In this document: piece by piece, positions 1 through 7,456 of the stretch
Numbering within the stretch: the first letter of the stretch is position 1
Layout: the number at the start of each line of letters is the position of its first letter
Source: an uncultured Candidatus Soleaferrea sp.
Lineage (GTDB): Bacteria > Bacillota > Clostridia > Oscillospirales > Ruminococcaceae
Direction: 5' to 3'
Assembly: GCA_934527325.1 (NCBI GenBank)
Contig: CAKTAG010000008.1
Location: 1 to 23,093 of the forward strand
Length of the DNA stretch: 23,093 nucleotides
Made by a program: the position numbers and the translations under genes
Notes under the pieces: generated by a model
Databases searched by the model: none
The model's input: the letters and a program-made list of their open reading frames with translations, nothing else
What the model was told of the DNA's origin: nothing

Positions 1-75
1 AGATGTAACATTAAAATCTAAAATATTGTTAAAAAAGAATTGTTTATTATCGGAATCTTGTAAAATAGCAATCAT
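1..75 (-). CDS. 5' end of a phage tail/baseplate gene (XkdQ-like by position), cut by window edge
   Basis: Reading leftward, an ATG at 75 opens a frame that stays open for 25 codons to the window edge (MIAILQDSDNKQFFFNN...). The ATG overlaps the TGA of the LysM gene as ATGA, the usual sign of translational coupling. In PBSX-type clusters the gene after the LysM protein XkdP is XkdQ, a late-control/hub-like baseplate protein, so that is the positional guess. The 25 visible residues are too few to identify a fold, so the identity rests on synteny alone. Confidence 0.6.
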   Translation of the reverse strand, partial: MIAILQDSDNKQFFFNNILDFNVTS

Positions 76-596
76 TGAATTAGTACCTTTAAATTTGGTT
101 TAACATCGTAGGGGTTAGAAAGGTTAGGGTTTAAATTAAGAATAGAATCTATGTTTATATTAAATTTATTAGCTACATCCCAAAGGGTTTCGTTATTTTT
201 TAAGTAGTAAAATTTATTGTTTTGGGTAGGGTTGTTGTTAAAGTTACCAATAGCAATAGTTGTATCTTCAATGAATTTAAATTTGTAAGGAATAATTTCG
301 GGGTTAGATTGGTTGGTTATAGCAAGTTCGCAAAAGTAGGCGTTAATAGGTTCTATTGGTGGAATAAGTAATTTACCAGGTAAAGATGATTCAGAGAATA
401 AGTTAGAAAGTTGGTTAAATTGGGTTAAGGCATTTTTGCCAAAAAATTCACCAGAGCCATAAATAATTTTATAATCTTTTCCAATTTGTTGCACAAAAGG
501 TCCTAGGCCAGGTAGGTAAAGGGTGTTAGAATTTTTTACAATAGAGATATTTATATTTTTAGGGTTGTGGGGCCAAACGAATGATTTAAAAACCAT
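72..596 (-). CDS. LysM-domain phage tail/baseplate protein (XkdP-like)
   Basis: A 174-aa protein with a C-terminal LysM motif at about residues 130-174 (key stretch NNETLWDVANKFNINIDSIL, then NPNLSNP). This is the arrangement of XkdP/gp53-like tail proteins of contractile phages, where the LysM binds glycan or helps assemble the hub. The N-terminal part (VWPHNPKNINI...) resembles the start of that family. There is no signal peptide, which fits an assembled virion part rather than a secreted enzyme. ATG start at 596 with an AAGGA site upstream. It is coupled to the next gene by a 4-base ATGA overlap. In PBSX the gene upstream of this one is the long tape measure; here it is a 91-aa ORF. Confidence 0.8.
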   Translation of the reverse strand: MVFKSFVWPHNPKNINISIVKNSNTLYLPGLGPFVQQIGKDYKIIYGSGEFFGKNALTQFNQLSNLFSESSLPGKLLIPPIEPINAYFCELAITNQSNPEIIPYKFKFIEDTTIAIGNFNNNPTQNNKFYYLKNNETLWDVANKFNINIDSILNLNPNLSNPYDVKPNLKVLIQ

Positions 597-661
597 ATAT
601 TTACCAAATCCTTTCTTTTTTAGTGTAATAGCTAATAAAAAAGAGTGTAATGTTTAGTAGG

Positions 662-937
662 TTAATCTTCTATATGTAAAGGGTAGGGGTAACAACGGTG
701 TATGTGGTTAGTTAATGGTTGAGGGTATAAATTATTATTTAAATTAGTAGATGTGTATAGATGGTTGAAAACATCGTAGTTGTAAATGGTGGTTTTAAGT
801 GGTGAAAAAGAATTTTCAACAGTTTTAATGTTGATTGGTTGAAAATTAGGTTGAAAGTGTTGATTATTTAATTTAAGCCAATAAAAAAACTTTTTAATTT
901 TTAGGGATGCAGTTTTAAAAAATATAATAAATTTCAC
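662..937 (-). CDS. small unknown protein in the tail-chaperone/tape-measure position
   Basis: A 91-aa ORF, GTG start at 937, preceded by a strong GGAGG about 12 bases upstream. It is rich in Asn, Tyr, His and Phe, with a basic hydrophobic start (MKFIIFFKTASLKIKKFFYW). I do not recognise a family. It lies 21 bases after the tail-tube stop and 65 bases before the LysM gene, the slot that in PBSX-like clusters holds the tail-assembly chaperone XkdN and the very long tape-measure XkdO. It is far too short to be a normal tape measure. It could be a reduced chaperone, an extremely shortened tape measure, or scar sequence left by a deletion. The good ribosome site is the main reason to accept it as a gene. 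Confidence 0.5.
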   Translation of the reverse strand: MKFIIFFKTASLKIKKFFYWLKLNNQHFQPNFQPINIKTVENSFSPLKTTIYNYDVFNHLYTSTNLNNNLYPQPLTNHIHRCYPYPLHIED

Positions 938-958
938 AAAATAAAAATTCCTCCATAA

Positions 959-1348
959 TTAATTTAATAGTTTAATTCGTTTAGGTGAAGTTAAGCAAAT
1001 AGATTGTATAATAGGTGAATTTATAGGTGTATTTTCTGTTATAGAGGTCCAGTTACAGTTAGTAAAAATTGTGTAAGAGTAGGGTTTAACAATTACTAAA
1101 TTAAAGTTATGTAAGTTAAAAAAATCTAAAAGGTCAGTGTTTAAAGGGTCTAGAATAACTAATTTTGTCAATTCTATGTTAAAATATGTGTTTCCAGTTA
1201 TAGTGGTTAAAGGGTATTTCATATCAAAACAATTTATGTTAAAAGCTTCTTTAGTTATTTGTAGCCTATAATTTTTAGCAGAGGCAACTTTTAAGCCGTT
1301 TATTTCTATGTATATATCTTTAGCGGTTAAGAAGGAGGTAAATTTCAA
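959..1348 (-). CDS. contractile tail tube protein (XkdM-like)
   Basis: About 129 aa if started at the TTG at 1348, which has an AGGTG site about 9 bases upstream. The frame stays open to a TTG at 1429, but that would overlap the sheath gene by 38 bases and add residues not expected in the family. Tube-like features are an early beta segment KDIYIEINGLKVASAKNYR, the phrase MKYPLTTITGNTYFNIELTK, and a C-terminal NCNWTSI segment ending near PKRIKLL. Together they match the small beta-barrel tube proteins that form the inner tube of myovirus and PBSX-type tails. It directly follows the sheath gene, the standard order. Function by family and position: hexameric inner tube around which the sheath contracts. 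Confidence 0.7.
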   Translation of the reverse strand: MKFTSFLTAKDIYIEINGLKVASAKNYRLQITKEAFNINCFDMKYPLTTITGNTYFNIELTKLVILDPLNTDLLDFFNLHNFNLVIVKPYSYTIFTNCNWTSITENTPINSPIIQSICLTSPKRIKLLN

Positions 1349-1391
1349 TTTGGTAAACACCTGCTTTTTTAGTATTATGTAAATATTAGTT

Positions 1392-2414
1392 TTAAATAGA
1401 GATATTTGTAGAGATGTTGGCAGTATCAAATAAAGATGAGAGGGTAATAGAAATTCCTATGTTAATAGAGGAAGTTATATTAATTGTTGGTTTTTCAAAA
1501 TAAGATATTAAGCCAAGTTCTTTTTTGTTGGAAAGTAGGGCTATAACTTGTGCTAGTAGACCATTTTTTGTAATAAAGTTAAAAGCTTTGCTTTTTTTAA
1601 TAGCTTCTATATGGTTAATAATATCTGTTATAATAGAATCTAAAATTAATTGGTGGTTGATGTTAGGTAGCAATTTGGGAGATATTGATTCGGAAGGGGT
1701 TAAGTTGTAGACTTCTAAGTTACCTTTGTGTGGTTTTAAGCAAGATATGTGGTTTTTGGCTAATTTGTTTAAATGTAACCTGTTAAAATTTAATGTTTTA
1801 AAAGAAAGGCCAAAAATCTGAGCACCACTTAAATTTGTGGTAGGGTTAGGTGCTGTAGCTATTAAGGCAGCTAAAGCAGTGGCAGTTAAACAATTGGGTG
1901 CAATGTTAGGGTTAGAATTTAAGCATGTTTGAGGGAAGGCTAAGGTTAGTTTTGGGTTAGCTACTTGTTTTTGTAGAGCTATTGCTTCATCTAAATTATA
2001 AGGGGTAGGTGCAAAAGCTAACCTAGGTAAATTTAGATTGTTGGGTATGTTAATGTGTGTAGTTAGTTCTTTTAAAACATTTTGGTTGAAAGAATCGCAA
2101 ACTATGCAGTAAAAACCAGAGGTACATTGCAGAATTTTAAAGGCATCTATGTAGTTTTGTAGTGTAGGTTGGGTGTTAATAGATGGTGCAATACAGTAAA
2201 TTGTAGAAACATTGTTTAAAAAAAGAACTTTAGCCATTGTTACTAAAGGGTAAGAGTCGCATTCATCTCCAAATTCATCTAGTAAAGCTTTGTAGTTAGA
2301 AAATTTTTTAATAGTCATAGCTTGTCCTTTTAGTGCAGGTGCTACTATTGCACAGGCATATGGTGAAGATTTGTGGTTGGTATCTTCAAAATGGTAATTG
2401 TTAATAAAAGTCAT
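1392..2414 (-). CDS. contractile tail sheath protein (XkdK-like)
   Basis: A 340-aa protein, short for a sheath but in the range of compact clostridial contractile tails. The N-terminus has the sheath-like CAIVAPALKGQAMTIKKFSNY segment followed by YPLVTMAKVLFLNN. The middle has PRLAFAPTPYNLDEAIALQK, and residues about 180-205 have ATALAALIATAPNPTTNLSG, the conserved segment before the domain that packs against the tube. The C-terminal half ends in repeated Ile/Ser/Thr strands (INITSSINIGISITLSSLF) that would donate the sheath-sheath beta strands. ATG start at 2414, with a GGAGG further upstream than usual (about 13 bases). The gene makes this a contractile rather than siphovirus-type tail. Confidence 0.8.
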   Translation of the reverse strand: MTFINNYHFEDTNHKSSPYACAIVAPALKGQAMTIKKFSNYKALLDEFGDECDSYPLVTMAKVLFLNNVSTIYCIAPSINTQPTLQNYIDAFKILQCTSGFYCIVCDSFNQNVLKELTTHINIPNNLNLPRLAFAPTPYNLDEAIALQKQVANPKLTLAFPQTCLNSNPNIAPNCLTATALAALIATAPNPTTNLSGAQIFGLSFKTLNFNRLHLNKLAKNHISCLKPHKGNLEVYNLTPSESISPKLLPNINHQLILDSIITDIINHIEAIKKSKAFNFITKNGLLAQVIALLSNKKELGLISYFEKPTINITSSINIGISITLSSLFDTANISTNISI

Positions 2415-2477
2415 GGCCCAAAAATATCCTCCGTTTTGTTTTAATTTTAGTAAAAAATAAAAAAGGTAAATTATAAA

Positions 2478-2915
2478 TTAAATAGGGGTTACAGCAAAAC
2501 ATGTGCTGCAAGTTAATAAAAAGCAATTAGTAGATTTTTTAAATTCCAAGTTATTACAAAAAATAGAGGTGAAAGGTAACGTGGTAGAATTTTTTATAAG
2601 TATTTCAGAAATTATAAAAAATATATCGTAACAGGTGTTAGCGCCAAGTTTATGAGGAACATTTATTACAAAGTTTAAATTTATATTTGTGTTAAATAAT
2701 GGTTTTTCACAAGTGGTGTTTAATAAATGGTTGTTTAATGCTGTTGGTGTAATAGATATTTTATCGAAACAAATGGTAACAATAGGTTCGGTAATAGTTG
2801 CTGTAGAGGGGTAGAATTGGTTAGTTATAGCGAATTTAATGGGAGATTTAAATTCCAGAAAAGAGTTGGTAATAATTTTTTGAATATCAGAGATATAATT
2901 GTTAATTTTAATCAC
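2478..2915 (-). CDS. putative tail completion/terminator protein
   Basis: A 145-aa protein with a GTG start at 2915 that overlaps the stop of the preceding gene by 8 bases. It contains segments such as INLNFVINVPHKLGANTCYD and a C-terminal cysteine-rich strand region (FLLTCSTCF). I do not recognise an enzyme. Its place between the head-closure candidate and the sheath is where contractile phages keep the tail terminator or tail-completion protein (XkdJ position in PBSX), and its size fits. The assignment is positional. Confidence 0.55.
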   Translation of the reverse strand: MIKINNYISDIQKIITNSFLEFKSPIKFAITNQFYPSTATITEPIVTICFDKISITPTALNNHLLNTTCEKPLFNTNINLNFVINVPHKLGANTCYDIFFIISEILIKNSTTLPFTSIFCNNLEFKKSTNCFLLTCSTCFAVTPI

Positions 2916-3261
2916 TGCTTTCTTCTGGCTGTTTTATTGGTAAAAGAGAGGCAGAAATGTAAATAGTTTCATCTTTAAAGTTAAATTTTTCACATTTTAA
3001 AATTTGAAATGTGGAAAACTTAGTAGAAATAATAATATTTGGTTCTAAAAGGTTAATAACAGATGGTTCTGCAACAATAAGGGTATATAAAGATGTGGCG
3101 TAATAGGGGTCGGTATGTAAAAAATCATCTTTGTATGTAGAAGTGGAACGGGTAGGGTAAATAATGCCTTTAAATTTTATAGTTTTAGAATGTGGCAAAT
3201 TAAGTTGGCATAAAGAGCCAAATTTTTCAATAGAAGATATAATAGATTGAATGTATACCAA
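2908..3261 (-). CDS. putative head-closure/head-tail joining protein
   Basis: A 117-aa protein predicted to be mostly beta strand, with KFKGIIYPTRSTSTYKDDF followed by YYATSLYTLIVAEP, a layout like the small head-completion (stopper) proteins of clostridial prophages. TTG start at 3261 with an AGGTG about 11 bases upstream; the site overlaps the end of the upstream gene. It lies 7 bases after the connector gene and overlaps the next gene by 8 bases, so it is a translationally linked member of the morphogenesis operon. Exact role inferred from position (XkdI-like slot). Confidence 0.55.
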   Translation of the reverse strand: MVYIQSIISSIEKFGSLCQLNLPHSKTIKFKGIIYPTRSTSTYKDDFLHTDPYYATSLYTLIVAEPSVINLLEPNIIISTKFSTFQILKCEKFNFKDETIYISASLLPIKQPEESSD

Positions 3262-3268
3262 GGTGAAA

Positions 3269-3634
3269 TTACACCTGCCTAAAAATAAAGTTAGGTGAAA
3301 GTAGTAGGTGGCCAGCTAAAGAGATAAATTCATTTTTTAAATTTTCGGCCATTTTTATGTTAGATATTGGGTTAGAATTTACAGCTAAGTCGCCCAATTT
3401 TATAGAAGATGTAGAATTTAAAGATTCTTTAATTAAAATATATTTATGGTAGGCTACCGAAGCGGCAAGCATAGAAAGAATATCTTCATTCATTTTCACA
3501 TCAACGCCTGGTTTAAGGCTGCGCATAACGTAGCCTATAGCTAAATTAATAAGGTTAGTTTGTTTTTTTGCTTCTTCGGTAGTTAAACCAGATATTGCAG
3601 TAAAATCTGGTAAAACGGTTTTTAATTCAAGCAA
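3269..3634 (-). CDS. head-tail connector protein (gp6-like, XkdH position)
   Basis: A 121-aa mostly helical protein beginning MLELKTVLPDFTAISGLTTE, with a central AIGYVMRSLKPGVDVKMNED and MLAASVAYHKYILIKES. The helical core and location immediately downstream of the major capsid gene are those of gp6-like connector proteins that sit under the portal ring. TTG start at 3634 with a strong AAAGGGTG 8 bases upstream. A 94-base gap containing a hairpin separates it from the capsid gene, a common way to lower expression after the highly expressed capsid gene. Confidence 0.6.
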   Translation of the reverse strand: MLELKTVLPDFTAISGLTTEEAKKQTNLINLAIGYVMRSLKPGVDVKMNEDILSMLAASVAYHKYILIKESLNSTSSIKLGDLAVNSNPISNIKMAENLKNEFISLAGHLLLSPNFIFRQV

Positions 3635-3667
3635 TATATAAACACCCTTTCATATTTTTTAGAGGTT

Positions 3668-3689
3668 AAGAGGTTAGCCTTAACCTCTT
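3668..3689 (-). other. intergenic hairpin between capsid and connector genes
   Basis: A perfect 9-bp stem (AAGAGGTTA / TAACCTCTT) with a 4-base loop lies in the 94-base gap after the capsid gene. No long U run follows on the minus strand, so it is not a clean intrinsic terminator. It could be a 3' stabiliser or partial attenuator that lets capsid protein be made in excess of connector. Confidence 0.5.
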
Positions 3690-3728
3690 GTTAGTTAAAT
3701 ATTTAGTGTTTAGTAAATGAATATAAGT

Positions 3729-4763
3729 TTATTCAGAAATTTTTAAAACTTTAACGGCTTTAGGGCATATTTTAGAAAAGCCAGCAATAGATGTAATAGC
3801 AGCACGTTCTAATTGTCTGTCGATTAATTTATCGTATTCAACCGAAACATCACCGCAACAAACCATTTCTAAAGCAAAATTTTTATCAAAAGCAATAATA
3901 ATATTTTCTGGAACAACAGAAGTTTTGTAAAGGTTAGCACCTAGCGGAGTTGTTAGCTTGCCAGTTTTTTGAAAATTAAGTCCAGTAGCGGGATTTTTAA
4001 ATTCATCGATATTTAGAAGGTAGGCCATAGTTTTAGGAGAAACTAGAAGGGTGTTCATGTTAAAGTCATCAAAGGCAGACCATAAATTAATTAAGTCAGA
4101 GTAGCTTATAGGTGTGTTTGAACCAGAGCTTTTTTTAGATGTGTTAATTATTTGGGCAGGGTTTTGGTTTCCGTCACCGTTTATTAAAACGTCAACAGCA
4201 TGTTTAAGCTGTGATGATGCTATGTAATTGCCAATTTGTTTTAAAGCAACAGTAAAAACATCCAGTTTTTGGAACTTTATAGCTTCGTAAGAAGAAACAA
4301 GCATTCTGCCAGATTTATATAGTTTTATAAGGTTGTTTTTAAGGGAAATTGAAGTAGATGGTATGCTAGAACCTTCGGCAATAGCTTTAAGTTCCTTTTG
4401 GTTTACAGAAGGGTCGCAATAAAGGGTGCGGTAATCTAAGGAGTTAATTTGAGTTTTAGCAGCAATAATGTTGTTTAAAATGTTTTCAGTTTCGGTACCG
4501 CTTTTAACAGCGCGCAAAACATATTCTGGGAACAAAGGTGCAGATTCTGCAGATGAGAAAAATTTTTCAATGTTATCGCATTTTGGGCCAGAGATTTTAA
4601 TGTCAAATCGTTTAAGTTGTCTGCCGTAAGCATCTAAATTGTTAAAGCTAGAATCTTGGTAGTAGTTCGAGGATGGGTCTAATGTTTCAAGGATGTCAGA
4701 AAAAGATTTTCCGGCGATATTGTACATATTTTTTTCTAATTTTATATCTTTGTAATTGTTCAT
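3729..4763 (-). CDS. phage major capsid protein (HK97-fold, XkdG-like)
   Basis: A 344-aa protein with ATG start at 4763 and AGGAG upstream. The N-terminal region (MYNIAGKSFSDILETLDPSS) leads into a helical segment. The middle has AESAPLFPEYVLRAVKSGTE (N-arm/E-loop region of this capsid class) and YKSGRMLVSSYEAIKFQKLD (spine-helix-like). The C-terminal half has NTLLVSPKTMAYLLNIDEF and PLGANLYKTSVVPENIIIAF, typical of the P and A domains of HK97-type capsids. It sits between the protease/decoration genes and the connector as in PBSX-like operons. No large N-terminal scaffold (delta) domain is visible. Its presence separates this cluster from headless tailocins such as diffocins. Confidence 0.8.
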   Translation of the reverse strand: MNNYKDIKLEKNMYNIAGKSFSDILETLDPSSNYYQDSSFNNLDAYGRQLKRFDIKISGPKCDNIEKFFSSAESAPLFPEYVLRAVKSGTETENILNNIIAAKTQINSLDYRTLYCDPSVNQKELKAIAEGSSIPSTSISLKNNLIKLYKSGRMLVSSYEAIKFQKLDVFTVALKQIGNYIASSQLKHAVDVLINGDGNQNPAQIINTSKKSSGSNTPISYSDLINLWSAFDDFNMNTLLVSPKTMAYLLNIDEFKNPATGLNFQKTGKLTTPLGANLYKTSVVPENIIIAFDKNFALEMVCCGDVSVEYDKLIDRQLERAAITSIAGFSKICPKAVKVLKISE

Positions 4764-4827
4764 GTAAAATTAACAGCTCCTATTAAATTTTTATTGTATT
4801 TGGTTAGTAAATAGTGGTGAAATTAAA

Positions 4828-5184
4828 TTATAAAAAAACATCAATGGTAGCAGCTTCTTTGTCTATAGCAACAACGTTTAATGGTACAGCATCTTTGTTT
4901 TCGATGCTAGAAGGTTTTAAACAAGCGTCATTATCGGCAACAAAGTATTGTACCCCAAAGTTAGTAGATTCCATAGATTTTATTTTAATAGTTGCAAATC
5001 CAGATATTTGTACAGCGGCTAAGCCGTTAGAGCAAGATAAGCATATGCCTATAAAGTTGGCGTTATCGGTAGATTTTTTAACAGTGTTGTTGTTGCAAAC
5101 GGTAACTAAATTACCTGGTTCAATGTTGCCTTCGGCAGCAAAAGTCACAATAGATTCATTAATGCCTTCAAATGAGATATTCAT
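4828..5184 (-). CDS. small head decoration/stabilisation protein (DUF2190-like)
   Basis: A 118-aa, beta-rich protein with an early GNIEPGNLVTVCNNNTVKKS segment and repeated FIGICLS / AAVQISGFATI strands. This pattern fits the small capsid decoration proteins (DUF2190-like, gpD-like fold) encoded next to the major capsid gene. ATG start at 5184 with AAGGACTG upstream. It lies between the XkdF-like gene and the capsid gene. By analogy it would trimerise on the capsid surface; this is a family and position argument. Confidence 0.6.
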   Translation of the reverse strand: MNISFEGINESIVTFAAEGNIEPGNLVTVCNNNTVKKSTDNANFIGICLSCSNGLAAVQISGFATIKIKSMESTNFGVQYFVADNDACLKPSSIENKDAVPLNVVAIDKEAATIDVFL

Positions 5185-5225
5185 AAAAATACAGTCCTTA
5201 CATTTATAGATTATTAATTTAGAAA

Positions 5226-6251
5226 TTAAATTTTAAACATATTGTTTTCATCTAGGTTTGGTTCAACGCTAGTTTGTTCTATGGGTGTAAGTTGAGGTGA
5301 AGTGTGTGTTTGGTTAAGTTCTTTAATAAGGTTAAATTTTAATTCTTTTAATTCAGAATAGGTTAAGTTGTTAACAATGTTTTTAATAGCAGAAGAGGTT
5401 AAAATAGGTTGAGAAACGGTTAACATTTTGTAAACAGAATTTTTTAAATCTGCAATAAATTCATTGGCGGTAGCGGAGTTAGCTTCTAGTTTAGAGATAT
5501 ATTTGGTTAAATAGGTAGCAGAGGCGGCAGAAATAAAGCAAGAAGTTTGAGTAGTTTCTAATTGTTTTTTAATTTTTTCTATGTTGCATGTTGTTATGGT
5601 GTTTAAGTTTGTAGCTGTAGGGTTTTTAAAATTTTTAATAACGCCAGCGTTAACTTGTGCGGGTACAGCAACAAAGGACCATTCATAAGCATCTAAAGGT
5701 TGTTCTAAAGTTAAATAGCAGGTAGATTTTAATCCGTTTACATTGTAGGTTTTGCCAGGGGTGTGTGAACAAGGGTTAATTTTATGGTTAGCACCGCAAA
5801 TAGAACATATTTTAGATTTTATAGCGCAGCCAACACTAATTTCTTTTTTAATACCGGCATCTATTTCTAAAATCAGATCTTTGTTTTTGCTAGATTTCAC
5901 CATGTAAGCTTTAGCCAAAAGATATTTGTAAGGTTGGCCGGTAGAATTTTTTTTACAAGAGTCTGTAATAACGTCAGTAAAGAATATTCTAGCAGTTTGG
6001 TTAGAACCGGTAGGTACATGGTCAAAAACGCCGGTTTTTCCTAAAAATAAAGATTTTAAAGTATAGAGTGAGTTATCTGAAAATTGTTCAAAATCGCGGT
6101 CAATTTCATTATCGCAAAGAATAACAGAAAATATAAAAACTTCATCTTCGGTAAGTGGCCGCCTGGTAAATTTGTTAATTTGTTTTAAAGTTTCGTTCAT
6201 GTTTGGTTGAGTATTTTCGGCTGCAGTTTTTAAAATGTGAGCATATTTCAA
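5226..6251 (-). CDS. XkdF-like phage head protein, probable prohead maturation protease, with zinc-ribbon-like insert
   Basis: About 341 aa from the TTG at 6251, which has AAAGGAG about 11 bases upstream; the longer TTG at 6272 would overlap that site. The N-terminal half has RRPLTEDEVFIFSVILCDNE, IDRDFEQFSDNSL and GKTGVFDHVPTGSNQTARIF, recognisable from XkdF-like proteins encoded between portal and capsid in clostridial prophages. The middle carries CSICGANHKINPCSH (CX2CX8CXH), a likely zinc site, followed by the conserved PLDAYEWSFVAVPAQVNAGV. The C-terminal third is helical and may act as an internal scaffold. I cannot point to a catalytic serine with certainty, so protease activity is inferred from family and gene order. 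Confidence 0.65.
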   Translation of the reverse strand: MKYAHILKTAAENTQPNMNETLKQINKFTRRPLTEDEVFIFSVILCDNEIDRDFEQFSDNSLYTLKSLFLGKTGVFDHVPTGSNQTARIFFTDVITDSCKKNSTGQPYKYLLAKAYMVKSSKNKDLILEIDAGIKKEISVGCAIKSKICSICGANHKINPCSHTPGKTYNVNGLKSTCYLTLEQPLDAYEWSFVAVPAQVNAGVIKNFKNPTATNLNTITTCNIEKIKKQLETTQTSCFISAASATYLTKYISKLEANSATANEFIADLKNSVYKMLTVSQPILTSSAIKNIVNNLTYSELKELKFNLIKELNQTHTSPQLTPIEQTSVEPNLDENNMFKI

Positions 6252-6276
6252 CGCAGAGTAATCTCCTTTCAAATAG

Positions 6277-7413
6277 CTAGCAGTTAGAATTTAGAATTTT
6301 TTTAGCTTGTGCGTTTAGTAAAGCGGCTCTGGCCAGCTCAACTTCATCTTGTAGGTGAATAGGGTTCCAGCAGATGTGGTGTTGTTCAGAAAATTGGTTC
6401 ATTTTAAGCCAAAAGGTGGCTATTTTAGATATAACAGGAGCCAAAGAGCGCCTGTAACCTTCTAGTTCGCTGGTTAAAATTTCAGCTTGTTGTTTACTCA
6501 TTCGTTCAGAAGTAGACCAAGAAAGGCCAAGTAAGAAAGGTGGTATACCGGTTTTAGCAACAATTTGTTCTAGCATTTGCCTAACAGGTATGTTAGTGTC
6601 AATAATTTGGTTATCAGAGCCAATTACTTTAATATCAACATCACCAACAGCAACAAAATCTTTAACGCAATTAGAGCTTGAATCCATAGCAGAGGACCAT
6701 TCTTTAGCAATATGTGTAGCAATATCTTTAGCAGATGCCAAATCATTAGAGTTGATAGGGGGTTTGTAAGTAACAGCGAACCTAACATTGCCAACTCGGT
6801 CAAAATTAAGTGCAATAGATTTGTAAATTTTAAATAAGATGTTAGTAATAAAGGGTAATCCGTTTAAAATAGAAGTACCTTTAATTTTACCGGGTGGGGG
6901 GTTTAAAGCAGAAAACAAAATTAGTTGAGGTAGTTTAACAGGTAAAAAATCTAGTTTATCTTTAGTGAAAAAAGAAAGGTTAAGGGGATTTTCGTTAGTG
7001 GTAATTTTAACATTATTTAAAGAAGAGTTGTAAAGAGCAATAATGTTAGTTTTGTCATAGTCTAAAACAATTTCGCCAATAGCGTTGCCGTAGGTAAGCA
7101 TGCTGTCAAAATAACAAGCAATAAAGCTATCTATGCCAATAGAGTTAGGGCCAACTTTAACAGTCTGCAAAAAATTATTTAAAGGTTTTTCAGCGTTTGG
7201 GTCAGCGGTGGTAATAGTAAAAGAGCCTATAAGCCTTACTAATTTGTTAATAGCAGCATCAATAATAGGTATAGATTGCCTAATAGAATCGAATAGGTTA
7301 AAGTTGGGTAAATTAAAAGGTATAGAGTTTATGTGGTTAAAATGTGATGGGCAAGTTTGAGTGGGGTTAATATCATGGTTTTTATTTTTTTTAATGTGGC
7401 TAAATAAATTCAA
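6277..7413 (-). CDS. phage portal protein (XkdE-like)
   Basis: A 378-aa protein with the portal-family layout: an N-terminal IDAAINKLVRLIGSFTI segment, a central YGNAIGEIVLDYD and KGTSILNGLPFITNILFKIY, and a C-terminal TGIPPFLLGLSWSTSERMSK followed by SELEGYRRSLAPVISKIATF. It forms the dodecameric DNA-entry vertex. It is shorter than many portals. The start is uncertain. The first usable codon for the full frame is a TTG at 7413 without a good ribosome site. A strong GAAGGGG site upstream instead serves an ATG that hits a stop after three codons, while the portal frame stays open through that leader. A terminase gene, expected just upstream, is absent. Confidence 0.8.
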   Translation of the reverse strand: MNLFSHIKKNKNHDINPTQTCPSHFNHINSIPFNLPNFNLFDSIRQSIPIIDAAINKLVRLIGSFTITTADPNAEKPLNNFLQTVKVGPNSIGIDSFIACYFDSMLTYGNAIGEIVLDYDKTNIIALYNSSLNNVKITTNENPLNLSFFTKDKLDFLPVKLPQLILFSALNPPPGKIKGTSILNGLPFITNILFKIYKSIALNFDRVGNVRFAVTYKPPINSNDLASAKDIATHIAKEWSSAMDSSSNCVKDFVAVGDVDIKVIGSDNQIIDTNIPVRQMLEQIVAKTGIPPFLLGLSWSTSERMSKQQAEILTSELEGYRRSLAPVISKIATFWLKMNQFSEQHHICWNPIHLQDEVELARAALLNAQAKKILNSNC

Positions 7414-7456
7414 GCTGTTACAGCACCAACTTTCTTTTTTGATTAAATATTTTAAT

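Noticed and set aside
1349..1429. Longer tail-tube start at the TTG at 1429
   Set aside because: It would overlap the sheath gene by 38 bases and has no ribosome site, and the extra residues lack family resemblance; the TTG at 1348 with AGGTG upstream is better.
3635..3728. Intrinsic terminator after the capsid gene
   Set aside because: The 9-bp hairpin is real but no T run follows on the minus strand, so I list it only as a hairpin.
4814..5209. Plus-strand open frame opposite the decoration protein gene
   Set aside because: It has no ribosome site or recognisable features, and the minus-strand gene fits the operon spacing and family.
6624..6815. Minus-strand 63-codon frame inside the portal gene
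   Set aside because: It is an out-of-frame shadow of the conserved portal coding region.
1..7413. Headless tailocin (diffocin-type) interpretation
   Set aside because: Portal, capsid, decoration and XkdF-like genes are all present and intact, so the cluster encodes a headed particle, whatever is missing elsewhere.
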